Assembly: GCA_937896885.1 (NCBI GenBank)
Contig: CALBNX010000014.1
Span: 8,913 to 72,912 of the forward strand
Reading direction: 5' to 3'
Length of the DNA stretch: 64,000 nucleotides
Origin: an uncultured Clostridia bacterium
Lineage (GTDB): Bacteria > Bacillota > Clostridia > Oscillospirales > Acutalibacteraceae
Part shown: piece by piece, positions 34,800 to 44,400 of the stretch
How positions within the stretch are numbered: position 1 is the stretch's first letter
Layout of the letters: each line of letters opens with the position of its first letter
Position numbers and translations under genes: made by a program
Notes under the pieces: generated by a model
Database searches by the model: none
What the model was told of the DNA's origin: nothing
The model's input: only the letters and a program-made list of their open reading frames with translations

Positions 34800-35797
34800 T
34801 GAACAATACACTCCTTTAAGATTTTTTCATAATTCACATCATCTTCTTTAATACCGTTATGAAGATTGAATAAAGTCATTTGCTTGGGTTTTGCTTTTTC
34901 TCTTTCGTATAAATCGTAATTACCGATAAGTAATTCTTTGAATTCTTTCCCGGCATCATATCGTTGAGCCATAGAGTGAGTACGAGAGAAATCAAGCATT
35001 GGAAAACCTTTATACAACTTCCTGATTTCAGGGCAATCGTTGTAGGACAACAAAAACTTTCCATTGATATTTTTCAAGGTATCACGAAGCCTTACATGGT
35101 CATCCCATCCGAACTCAATCGCATACATATCTTCAGTAGAGAAATATGGCGGGTCAAGATAGAAGAAGGCATCATTTCTGTCATAGTGTCTAATCAGAGT
35201 TTCAAAGTCCTGATTTTCAACAACCACATTTGCCATTCTGTTTTCAAGTTCCTGAATAAGACCGAATAGTTTCCGTATATCAAATGGCTGTGAAGCGAAG
35301 GATTTACAACTACTTGAATAACTATAACGGAGCAATTTCAAAAACATTGAAGCTCTGCGTACATCATAATCTTTCGTTATCCTTGTACGGATTTCTTTAA
35401 GTTCATCTGCTTCAGGAACAGGGAATGACAACTCTGTCAATTTAAGTTCTTCCGAAAGGTATTCATCGCTGAACTGCTCATGGTCAAAGAACCTGCGGAT
35501 TGCGATAAAATCCTCCCGGGAGTTTAGATTGCAGAAACCTAACTCACGAATTGTAGCCACTGTGCGTTCTTTCATACAATGAAAGAGGTTAGCTAAATTT
35601 CGGTCAAAGTCGTTATACACCTCAAAGGGATGTATTTCGGGTTTACCAAGTAACACACTACCTGAACCACCGAATACATCAATAAATCTGCCATAATTCA
35701 CGGGAAATACGGCATAAAGAATATGTAGGATGGAAGATTTATTTCCCACCCTTGATACAGGAGTTTTAATATTAACCACCTTACTTTCGTAAGGCAT
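34781..35797 (-). CDS. Dam-like DNA adenine N6-methyltransferase (D12 class)
   Basis: A 338-residue enzyme with SAM-binding FIDVFGGSGSVLL (FGGSG 42-46), a variable target domain, and catalytic DPPY at 215-218. This is the D12/Dam class that methylates adenine in DNA. No restriction gene is adjacent, so it is an orphan methylase that may mark or protect the element. ATG 35797 has no good ribosome site, and a terminator hairpin (35819-35848) lies 22 bases upstream, so its expression signal is unclear. Confidence 0.9.
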   Translation of the reverse strand: MPYESKVVNIKTPVSRVGNKSSILHILYAVFPVNYGRFIDVFGGSGSVLLGKPEIHPFEVYNDFDRNLANLFHCMKERTVATIRELGFCNLNSREDFIAIRRFFDHEQFSDEYLSEELKLTELSFPVPEADELKEIRTRITKDYDVRRASMFLKLLRYSYSSSCKSFASQPFDIRKLFGLIQELENRMANVVVENQDFETLIRHYDRNDAFFYLDPPYFSTEDMYAIEFGWDDHVRLRDTLKNINGKFLLSYNDCPEIRKLYKGFPMLDFSRTHSMAQRYDAGKEFKELLIGNYDLYEREKAKPKQMTLFNLHNGIKEDDVNYEKILKECIVQCKIKN

Positions 35798-35811
35798 CAA
35801 TCGTTCAAAAC

Positions 35812-35848
35812 AAAAAGAGGTATCAATCTGTTAAAAACGATTGATACC
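35812..35848 (-). terminator. Rho-independent terminator inside the transfer region
   Basis: GGTATCAATC and GATTGATACC pair perfectly over ten bases; on minus the stem is followed by TCTTTTTG. It would end transcripts from the small DUF3789-like gene and the surface genes upstream. Confidence 0.8.
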
Positions 35849-35856
35849 GTAAATCT

Positions 35857-35961
35857 TTATCTATTCATATCTTCGTCAGATTTTGAAGCCGCATTGCAAA
35901 ACGCCATTGCAATAATGCCAATCATACTGCCGACAACACAACCAATAAAAAATGCGAGCAT
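35857..35961 (-). CDS. DUF3789-like 34-residue membrane protein
   Basis: A short gene with GAGGTG seven bases before ATG. It encodes MLAFFIGCVVGSMIGIIAMA, followed by FCNAASKSDEDMNR: one membrane helix with glycine steps and an acidic tail. DUF3789 proteins of this size are standard in Ruminococcus-type ICEs. It sits between the LRR gene and a terminator. Confidence 0.8.
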   Translation of the reverse strand: MLAFFIGCVVGSMIGIIAMAFCNAASKSDEDMNR

Positions 35962-35972
35962 ATTTTCACCTC

Positions 35973-37640
35973 TTAAATCATTTCATTGTCATAACTATGT
36001 GTTGATTCAATACAATGTTGCTCGAATGCAGAACCAACAGGAGTATGTAAATCAGGATGACCTGCATTAGTAATTGTGTATTCTTCAACTGTTATTACCG
36101 TTTCGGAAACATGAATATCTTTTAAGTATTTATGCACACCAAAGCAACCCGTACCTAATGTTGTTACATGAGATGGAACAACAAATGCCTCAATGTTTTT
36201 ACCCTGTGGATAGAAGTATAGTTTTGTTGTGTCTTTGCTATACAAAGCACCATCAATAATGCATAAGTTTTCATTATTTTCTGAAACACTAAAGTATTCA
36301 ACTGAACGCATATCTGCCAAAGCATTACCTTCGATGGTAGTTACTGTGTCAGGAATCTCTAATGTTTTAATTTTGCTACAGTATTGAAGTGCATATTTTT
36401 CAATTGTTGTTACACCAGATGGAATTTCAATACTTTCAAGAGATATACATGAGTAAAGGAGACCATAACTGAGTTTTGTAATTCCTTTCGGAATATTAAT
36501 ACTCTTTAATGCTTTACATTCACTAAATGCTCTATCTGCCATTGTTGTAACTGTTTCAGGAATTACAATACTTTCAAGTGCATAAGCATATCTGAATGCC
36601 CATAAGCCAATTGATTGTAAACCATAAGGTAAACTGACATTGGCAAGTAAATCACATTCACTGAAAGCAGAACTCCCAATGGATTTAACATTCTTTCCTA
36701 CGACAAGAGTTACAAGACCTTTACAACGCGAAAAACTGCTGCTTGAAACAGTCGTTAAACTTTCTGGAAGAATAACTTCAGTAAGAGCATAGCATTCATA
36801 AAAAGCTGAACTGCCAATGGTTTTAACGCTATTTGGAAAGTCAACATTATTAAGCGCATGACATCTGTTAAATACATTATCTGCAATGATGGTTAAACTT
36901 TCAGGGAAGTCAATTGTTATTAAGTTTTCGCATTCATAAAAAGCACATACACCAATATTAATAATGCCTTCTTTGATAAGTGCGGTATTAAGTGTTTCTT
37001 TGTTCAAAGAGAATTCAGACTCTCTCGCATTCCAACCTTTCATTCTACCGTCACTGTCATCGCCATTTTTAGTAACAAGAACAGCGGAATAATCCTCAGT
37101 AAACTGTGCGACAACATATTCAGGCTTTGTTGCACCAATACCGAAAAGTAACGGATTTTCATCGATTTCTTCAACGGTATAGTCTGTCTGTGTAATTTCT
37201 TTAACATCCACATTAAAGGTTACTGTTGCAGTATATACACCTGAATAGTTTACATCGCTTGAGGTTTTTGCAGTGAGTGTTGTTACTGCATCGTCACTTG
37301 CACCTGCTATCTGTTTGAGAACACTATCACCGGATGTGACTTCTTCATCATCGGCATAAAAGGTATAAGGAATTGTAATGCCATTTGCTTCACGAAGTTT
37401 TAGTTGATTATCAAATTTTGCAGAAATATTCACTTCATATCCAAATGGAATAACCGCATCAGCGATTTTCACTTCTTGTCCGTCTGCATTAGCTTCAATA
37501 TATTCAGGAAGGGTAACTGTGTAGCTACTTTCTACTGTATAATCTAATGTTGCCGTTTTGCTTTCTGCAGCAAAGGAGGTTAACGGGAATGCCGTAAGGA
37601 GCGTGAGCAGAACGCAAAACATTGAGATAATTTTTTTCAT
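35973..37640 (-). CDS. BspA-type leucine-rich repeat surface protein
   Basis: A 555-residue secreted protein. Signal peptide 1-25 (ends TSFAA). Residues 28-150 form a beta domain (YTVTLPEYIEANADG, then LKLREANGITIPYTFY) that is clearly related to the whole of the next upstream protein (37700). From about 200 the LRR_5 repeats follow (GVCAFYECENLITIDFPESL and at least nine more). No sortase signal or membrane tail is visible. BspA-type repeats usually bind host or bacterial surfaces; mating contact is a plausible role. Confidence 0.85.
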   Translation of the reverse strand: MKKIISMFCVLLTLLTAFPLTSFAAESKTATLDYTVESSYTVTLPEYIEANADGQEVKIADAVIPFGYEVNISAKFDNQLKLREANGITIPYTFYADDEEVTSGDSVLKQIAGASDDAVTTLTAKTSSDVNYSGVYTATVTFNVDVKEITQTDYTVEEIDENPLLFGIGATKPEYVVAQFTEDYSAVLVTKNGDDSDGRMKGWNARESEFSLNKETLNTALIKEGIINIGVCAFYECENLITIDFPESLTIIADNVFNRCHALNNVDFPNSVKTIGSSAFYECYALTEVILPESLTTVSSSSFSRCKGLVTLVVGKNVKSIGSSAFSECDLLANVSLPYGLQSIGLWAFRYAYALESIVIPETVTTMADRAFSECKALKSINIPKGITKLSYGLLYSCISLESIEIPSGVTTIEKYALQYCSKIKTLEIPDTVTTIEGNALADMRSVEYFSVSENNENLCIIDGALYSKDTTKLYFYPQGKNIEAFVVPSHVTTLGTGCFGVHKYLKDIHVSETVITVEEYTITNAGHPDLHTPVGSAFEQHCIESTHSYDNEMI

Positions 37641-37699
37641 AACTTTTCTCCTTAATTAAGATTAATAGCCCCAAGGCAAGAAGGGGCTACAGTAATTAC

Positions 37700-38227
37700 T
37701 TAGGCTACAGATACTACGAAGTTTGCAGTGTTTGCATACATGCCTGAATAGATTGGTGCTTCAGTAAGAATACCACCGATTGCAACAGTTGTTACGCTTG
37801 TTGGGTTACCTGCATCAACAGTAAGGATTGTATCGCCTGTGTTGATATCAGAACCATCTACCTGAAGACCATATCCGATTGTTACTTCACCGTTATCTCT
37901 CAATTTGAGCTCATCATTGTATGTGATGTCAATTGAAAGAGTTGTGTTGTATGGAATAAGAACTTCTTTAGCAGTAATGTTCTGTGTAACAGGGCTCTTA
38001 TTCATTGGAGCAGCTTCAATGTAGTCAGGGATTGTTACTTTATATGTACCTGATACTTCATCGTCTGTTGGGTCATCGAGGTCATTCGGATTACCAAATT
38101 CACCAATTTTGTAATATACGGTTGAGTCACCTGATGGGGCGGTCTGGTCAAGTTCACCTGCAAATGCAGTTACTGACATAAGGCAAAGAGCCATAACGAG
38201 TGTGATAATTGTAATAAGTCTTTTCAT
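37700..38227 (-). CDS. Secreted protein sharing a domain with the LRR protein
   Basis: A 175-residue protein with a signal peptide (MKRLITIITLVMALCLMSVT, cleavage near AFA). The mature part (YKVTIPDYIEAAPM, then LKLRDNGEVTIGYGLQ and PIYSGMYANTANFVV) parallels residues 28-150 of the LRR protein line by line, so the two probably arose by duplication. The repeated beta strands suggest a fibre or cell-wall-associated subunit. Confidence 0.7.
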   Translation of the reverse strand: MKRLITIITLVMALCLMSVTAFAGELDQTAPSGDSTVYYKIGEFGNPNDLDDPTDDEVSGTYKVTIPDYIEAAPMNKSPVTQNITAKEVLIPYNTTLSIDITYNDELKLRDNGEVTIGYGLQVDGSDINTGDTILTVDAGNPTSVTTVAIGGILTEAPIYSGMYANTANFVVSVA

Positions 38228-38292
38228 AATTTTTTACCTACCTTTTTAAATTTTTGATATATATCTTCGGTTATCTTGCCTGCGTATAACCG

Positions 38293-39030
38293 TCAGATAA
38301 CATTGATTGTGATTTTTGTATCTGCTGAATTCATCTTTGCTCCTGTTTCAAGCTCATTTGTAAGAATTGAAACAAATGCCGTACATGTACCTTTTTCTAA
38401 AGGTTCATTGATTTTGATTCTTTTGATTTCATTACCAGGTGGAACATGGTCTGACTGGTAAAGTACAGTTCCATCTTCCAAGGTGATAATGAAGGTGAAA
38501 TAACAGGGATTACCGTCAGGGTTTTTGAGTGAGATAGGTAGATTTCCTGTTTCGCCAGCTTTTACGTTCCATTCGGTAAATCCACAGATTGTTATTTGAT
38601 TTCTTTCTGCTTCTTCTGTCGTTTCTTCAATATCCACAAACTGTTCAATTACTGGATTCCAAGGTTCGTCATCAACCGTTGGCTCGTTTGGATGAAACAT
38701 TGTGAGCAAGCAGAGAAGTATTGCTATTAAAAGGATGAATGGCAAGAGACTTGGTCTGATAATAGCGTAATAGTTGTCATCATTTCCTTTTACATATCCT
38801 CTTACTACAGAGAACATAGGCCTTTCTTTAAATAAATCAAAAGAATTCTTTTCAGTCTGAATAGTATTCTCTGTACGAGATTTCCTGAAATGAAAAAAAC
38901 CTTGAATGGATGTTTCATCACACTCAAGGCTCTTAAATCTCTTTTTGGATATATAGCGAATTGCTTCTTTTTGATATTTTATGACTTTGTCGTAAGCAGG
39001 GTCATTTCTCTTAATCTGAACTATATTCAT
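38293..39030 (-). CDS. Single-pass membrane protein with outer beta domain
   Basis: A 245-residue protein with GAAAGGAAAG before ATG. Residues 1-90 are basic and cytoplasmic, a membrane helix lies at about 94-112 (LLPFILLIAILLCLLTM), and the outside part forms an immunoglobulin-like beta sandwich (GETGNLPISLKNPDGNPCYF). No family recognised; it precedes the two secreted proteins and may anchor them. Confidence 0.65.
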   Translation of the reverse strand: MNIVQIKRNDPAYDKVIKYQKEAIRYISKKRFKSLECDETSIQGFFHFRKSRTENTIQTEKNSFDLFKERPMFSVVRGYVKGNDDNYYAIIRPSLLPFILLIAILLCLLTMFHPNEPTVDDEPWNPVIEQFVDIEETTEEAERNQITICGFTEWNVKAGETGNLPISLKNPDGNPCYFTFIITLEDGTVLYQSDHVPPGNEIKRIKINEPLEKGTCTAFVSILTNELETGAKMNSADTKITINVI

Positions 39031-39051
39031 AATGACTTTCCTTTCTTTTAA

Positions 39052-39621
39052 TTACATTTGTGGCTCATAATCTTCATCGGCATCTTCGTTCATTTCGTCA
39101 TCTGATGTGATGTTTACATACTCACCGATAACATAAAGAGCTTCTTCATAACTGCCGGATGCTTTTACCTTATCACGCATCTCTACTGCTTGTTCAGCCA
39201 TTCCGTTATCACGGAGTGTCTTTGAAGCAATGCCGATAAGATTGAAGATGTTACCATCCTTACCAATAAGAGGACAGTCAGGTTTGTGCTTTTTCTCAGC
39301 ATAACCACCCAACTGGTTTGGTATGAAATCTGAAAGCCATGTGCCGCCAAATGAATTGTATGTATGCAATCTCCAGATGGCGAATTTACCGATATCAAGT
39401 TCCACATCATCAAACGGGAATAACAGACAAGTCAAGTCATTATGAGTGAAGCTCTGACAGTCAGTAAATTTTGTGTTATTCAAAAGAATACCATGTTTAG
39501 TCAATTCTTCATTAATTCCGTCAACCCATTCCTGAAGGTCACCACCGCAACCCTGAAGAATTAAACCTTCCTTTTCATTCATTTGAGGAATAGCATCAGT
39601 TGTAATGTTTGTAATACTCAT
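39052..39621 (-). CDS. Hypothetical ICE accessory protein
   Basis: A 189-residue soluble acidic protein with GGAG before ATG. LILQGCGGDLQEWVDGINEEL, then FAIWRLHTYNSFGGTWLSDFIPN, recur in accessory proteins of similar ICEs, where the role is unknown. Its ATG overlaps the upstream stop by 4 bases. Confidence 0.6.
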   Translation of the reverse strand: MSITNITTDAIPQMNEKEGLILQGCGGDLQEWVDGINEELTKHGILLNNTKFTDCQSFTHNDLTCLLFPFDDVELDIGKFAIWRLHTYNSFGGTWLSDFIPNQLGGYAEKKHKPDCPLIGKDGNIFNLIGIASKTLRDNGMAEQAVEMRDKVKASGSYEEALYVIGEYVNITSDDEMNEDADEDYEPQM

Positions 39622-40691
39622 AAACTTAATTCTCCTATATCTTCGGATTCGTCCTCATCAACATCTTCAGGCATCGTGTAATCACCGTCAATGTAGTCAC
39701 CGAAAGTAACTGAATCATCACCAACAAAATGAGGTTTTGTGTCTTCATCAAAGGCAATGAACTTCTGAATACCTAAATCAAGTTTTTCATTGATGACAAT
39801 AGTACCGCCGAAGTTTACTGTTACGTTTTCTTCCAATGTACTGTATTCTCCGGAATCATCTGTACGGATATGGTAATAGTGAAGAGCTTTTGGAACATCG
39901 TGGTCAGTCAATTTTTTATCTGAATACAATGCAGGTTTACCAAGAACTTCGACAAGCTCATAGTCACCATAATGAACAGAGATATAGTCATTTTCTGCAA
40001 TATTGAGAACAAGACCAATTTCTTCGAGGTCATAGTCCATAACTTTTGCCGCAAATTCAATGGCTACTTTATCACTTTCGGGATAATACTCTGATACAAG
40101 TTCACCATTTTCGTATTCCCATCTGCCACAGTTCTGACCGATATCTTCGTCAGCCCATTCATGACTGAATTTAATATTAGGAAACATTTCAGCAAGCTTA
40201 TTAATGACAGGGTGAGGTGATGACCATGCAGTTGTGAAATACAGAGCATCCATTTTGGCGTAGGACATATCCTCACTATAGCCATAGGAATTCCACTTTG
40301 TACCCCAGTTATTGATACTCCACTCATACCATGTTGAGTAGCCATACTGATAAGCATTCTGGAATGCTTTCTTTCCTAATTCCCAATCTCCTCGTTCAAT
40401 ATCCTTGCGGATTTCAAGGAATTTTTCTTCACTTTCAGCAGGGACATTAAGTAAATCTAAATTCTCAACTTTTCTCCCGAAAGTATAAATTTCGAGGAAT
40501 TCCTTGTATGCTTTAAGGCCTCTGTCTGTCCTGCTACCACTTTCAATATTTAGTGATTCAGGCATTGGAATGAGTTTGTTAAAGTCAATAGTACCGATAC
40601 CGAATTCGTCAACTTTAATCTGCTCAAGCATTTCTTTGATTCTGTCGGCATCGCCCTCATATTTAACTATGTTAGTAATATGGTTTGGCAT
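39618..40691 (-). CDS. Api92/DUF1281-like protein with LPD28-like C-terminus
   Basis: A 357-residue protein. MPNHITNIVKYEGDADRI and WSINNWGTKWNSYGYS with FTTAWSSPHPVINKL are hallmarks of the Api92-like ferredoxin-fold family found on phages and ICEs; the C-terminal FGGTIVINEKLDLG region resembles LPD28-type modules. The function is unknown; anti-defence or DNA-linked roles have been suggested for such modules. Confidence 0.75.
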   Translation of the reverse strand: MPNHITNIVKYEGDADRIKEMLEQIKVDEFGIGTIDFNKLIPMPESLNIESGSRTDRGLKAYKEFLEIYTFGRKVENLDLLNVPAESEEKFLEIRKDIERGDWELGKKAFQNAYQYGYSTWYEWSINNWGTKWNSYGYSEDMSYAKMDALYFTTAWSSPHPVINKLAEMFPNIKFSHEWADEDIGQNCGRWEYENGELVSEYYPESDKVAIEFAAKVMDYDLEEIGLVLNIAENDYISVHYGDYELVEVLGKPALYSDKKLTDHDVPKALHYYHIRTDDSGEYSTLEENVTVNFGGTIVINEKLDLGIQKFIAFDEDTKPHFVGDDSVTFGDYIDGDYTMPEDVDEDESEDIGELSL

Positions 40692-40785
40692 TTTTGTTTC
40701 TCTCCTTTATTAGTTATTTCCGAAAAAAGGCATAAAAAATCGGACTACCTAAAGGTATCCGAGACTTCCATACTTTTATTCAATT

Positions 40786-41097
40786 TTACATTTCTATAAC
40801 TGGATTATTATCTTCGTCCACATCATCGATATCTTGTGTTGTGTCTTGTTCTTCTGCAAGTTCCTGTTCGGTGAGTTTGCGAAAGGAATCTTCGCCTGGG
40901 ACAAGACCTAACTGTCTGCCATTGTCAAAACTGCAATGGACAGTACCGAGTGAGTCAACTGTTCTTACAGTTCCTCTTGTGTTCGGCGGAATTGGTCGTG
41001 GGTCATCACCCATGTGCAAAAGCAACACTCTCGTTCTAGCGGGATATTGCTTTTTATATGTTTCCGCCTGTCTGCTCAATCTTTCCCATTCGTTCAT
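40786..41097 (-). CDS. DUF4314-like small protein
   Basis: A 103-residue protein with AAGGAGGTG before ATG. MNEWERLSRQAETYKKQYPA and RVLLLHMGDDPRPIPPNTRG with VHCSFDNGRQLGLVPGED match DUF4314, a small beta-barrel-like domain of ICE accessory genes. It is the first gene of the long minus-strand block. Confidence 0.75.
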   Translation of the reverse strand: MNEWERLSRQAETYKKQYPARTRVLLLHMGDDPRPIPPNTRGTVRTVDSLGTVHCSFDNGRQLGLVPGEDSFRKLTEQELAEEQDTTQDIDDVDEDNNPVIEM

Positions 41098-41186
41098 TTT
41101 TTCACCTCCTTGAATGGTTAATTTATATTTGATAGAATGTTTTTACTTAAATCATTTCTATCACCAACTCCTTTCAGGCATAAAAC

Positions 41187-41214
41187 AAGAGCTAATCGTT
41201 TGATTAACTCTTGT
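41187..41214 (-). terminator. Hairpin ahead of the transfer block
   Basis: CAAGAGCTAATC pairs with GATTAACTCTTG with one mismatch over GTTT. On minus it is followed by TTTTATGCC. It lies in the leader of the DUF4314 gene, so it could attenuate the long transfer operon. Confidence 0.45.
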
Positions 41215-41327
41215 TACTGTTGTTAATATAAGATATTCATCCTCAAATAAAATTTCGATTATTTTTATATAGATATACATTACTTGATTTTGTTGTAATA
41301 AATAGATATAATAATATGTAGTATTTT

Positions 41328-41357
41328 ATCACAATATGTCTTTTTTTATATTGTGAT
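41328..41357. promoter_or_regulatory. Perfect palindrome upstream of the Detocs-like operon
   Basis: ATCACAATAT and ATATTGTGAT are perfect 10-base arms around GTCTTTTTTT. It lies 59 bases before the sensor gene, followed by a second hairpin AGAGATA/TATCTCT at 41373-41392. It looks like an operator for a dimeric regulator. Confidence 0.45.
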
Positions 41358-41415
41358 TTGAAATCAATTTTGAGAGATAGATGATTATCTCTGTGCGGAA
41401 AAGGAAGGATACAAT

Positions 41416-44400
41416 ATGGCAAGCAAAGAAATGAAGATTCATATTGATTTACTAAAACGCAGAGGCAACTTTTTTACCAATATAGGCTTATTAATTTCAA
41501 TAAATAATGGAGATGACTATTATAATATAATAAAAAAGTATTTTACAGATTCTAATCCAATTAATAGAAAATCTTTTTTTCACAATAATTATAATGATGT
41601 ATTAGAATATACCCCTACTGGACAAACCGCTAACTTATTAAAAATGTTATTATGGAGTAGTACTATTATATCTTTCTATAAAGAAGAAATTGTAAATTTT
41701 GTTTCCATAAAGAAAAAATTTGATTATTATGTTTTAACCGGAGATTATGAAAACGCATTAAAAGAATTGGATTACATAGAAAACAATATAAGCTTTTCTA
41801 TGTGGTCACTCAAAAATAGAATAATGCTTGCTAACTTAAGAGGCGACAGAGTTGATGAATATATTAATTCCTTGAATTTAAATAAATATGCAACATCACA
41901 TGCTAACTTATATGCTCATTTTACAAAAGTTGAGTGTAATGTTAATGAATATATTAAAAATATAGAACATATTACTAATACTTTGCCAAAAGATTATGTA
42001 AATTGTTTTTTATATCTATATGGTGATGTTGATGATATAGAAATTGAAAACTATTCTAATGTTTTAGCATATTGTAATGCTTATTCAATTATTGATAGCT
42101 ATCTTTGCATTAAAAGAATTCTACATAGTTATTTATCAACAGAAGAGTTTGAAAACAAGCTAATACAAAAAAGCATAGATATCTTATCATGCATAGAGAA
42201 CGATGATGAACTATTACTTTTTATATCACACAACATCCCTAAAGATATGAATATGTCTTCTTCCTGTGAAAGATTATTTGCTGATTTTAGTCATAAGAAT
42301 TATGAAAAAATCTTTATAAATCGAAATAACTATTTACTAGATATCTCAGCATGTAGTCTCATAAAAATTATTATTATCACGATATCTGGTATTCTTTCTA
42401 ATAAAATTGATAATAATTTTTCAGAAAAAAGCATTTTGGATTCCATTATTCTTTCTTTATACAGAGTTTTAAAGTCTGATAACCTATATGATTTTCGTAT
42501 TGGATTGTCAAAAATGGAAAGTTATAATAGAGTATTACGTTGGTTTGATATATCAAATCCCTTAGGTCTCTTTTGGAAGAATTGTTTAAGTTATATAGAG
42601 GAGAATCCGATAGAAAAATGCTTTTCTATCGATGATAAAATACTTTATAATAAGATTGTAGATTTACAAGTTCCGCCAATCTTTTTCGAATCGCTTTATC
42701 ATTATACAAAAATGGATTTTGATTATTCTGATATTAAAAAAGATTTTACTGATAATGAGAATAATATCTTTATAATATCATTGCTTTACATACAATATTA
42801 TGTCGCGCTAGGCAAAAAGGACTACTATTTTGCTACTGATATTTTCTCAAAGGCTATTGCTAATTTTACTCCATTAATATATAGATTTAGAGTTGATGAA
42901 GTTTGTAAACATGTTATAAATAATATTACTATAAAAGAATCAGTAACAATAAGTGATGTTATTTTTTCCTTCAATGTGAATGATTTAAAACCATACAAAC
43001 TTATAGCTTATAAGAATTTTTTGGATGAAAACAACATTGTAAAGCCTTTAGAGATTATTAATTTGCCTATAGATAAGCAGCTTAAAATATATTTTCTTAA
43101 AGAAATTTGCACGATTGACACAATGACATGTCTCTATGTTACATTTCCTAATAGTAATGAGATTGAAAACCATAGAATAGAAATCTGCAAATTCTTACTT
43201 GAGAATGATCCTTCAAATAAAGGCTCATATGGTAAAGAAATATCAGAAATATTAAAAGAACAAGAAGTAAGAAAATTAAACAAAACTATTGATAAGTCTA
43301 AATTAAGTATAGATTACCAATATATTTTAGATAAAACATATGAACAATTCTTAGATTTAACTAAAATGTATTATGATACTAGACCAGATGCAATAGAGTA
43401 TGTTTCTTTTTCGTCACCAATGATTATCAGCACTGAACCACAAAGTTGGCGTTTTATTGCTTTGTCTCGCGATATTGTACTCGAAAATATGTATAAAGTA
43501 TATGCCGCAGAGTTCTGTTTTGGAAGCAGGGGCCTTGATACATACCTTAGTACACGAGTACGACATGGAACTTTTGAAAACACAATAAAGAAAGTGTTTA
43601 TAGAAAATAATCTATATAACACTGAAAACAATTTTTTTAAATCTATGTTTTCAAAAGAGCATGTTTCACAAAAAATTACGGAGGTTATAAAAGACTTTAG
43701 AGAACAATTACTTAATAGGATTCATGTTTTGACAAACACAACATTTAAAGTATTTATTGAAAATGAGATAAAAGGAGCTCTTTTCGATTATTATATGGAT
43801 ACAAAAGATGTAGCAATAATATACAAACAATTGAATTTAAAAGAATCATTTTCAGTTCTTGATTTTATAAACATTATTTCGGATACAATAGTAATAAAAA
43901 CAAACGAATATCTTGCGTTTATTAGAGACGCTGTTTTAGAAAATCTTAAAAGCGAGATTATTGACTTGTTAGATAATTTAAATGCCGATGTAGAAATCTA
44001 CTGCTTGGAAGCTTCAGCACTTTCTAATATTAGAAATAACATATCTAGAAGCAAAACAAACATTCAAAACAAAATAGATGATATAAAAAATTGGTTTTAC
44101 CTATCCGAATCAATTCCTATGGAAAACTATACAATTGACAAATTGATTGATGTGTTAAACAAGAATTTATGTCAGCAGTTTGATGATTTTAATTTAATTG
44201 ATTTAAAAACTAACAACTCTATTTCAAAAGATTTTGTAGGTGAATCTTTCGTTTATCTTTACGATATACTGCACATTCTTTTGTCAAATGCAATTATTCA
44301 TTCAAAATTTGAAAATTTAAATGAATTGAAAATTATTTTGGAGACAACAGAAATTAGTGATGAATATGTTTCATTCTGTATAAAAAATAATTATTCTGAA

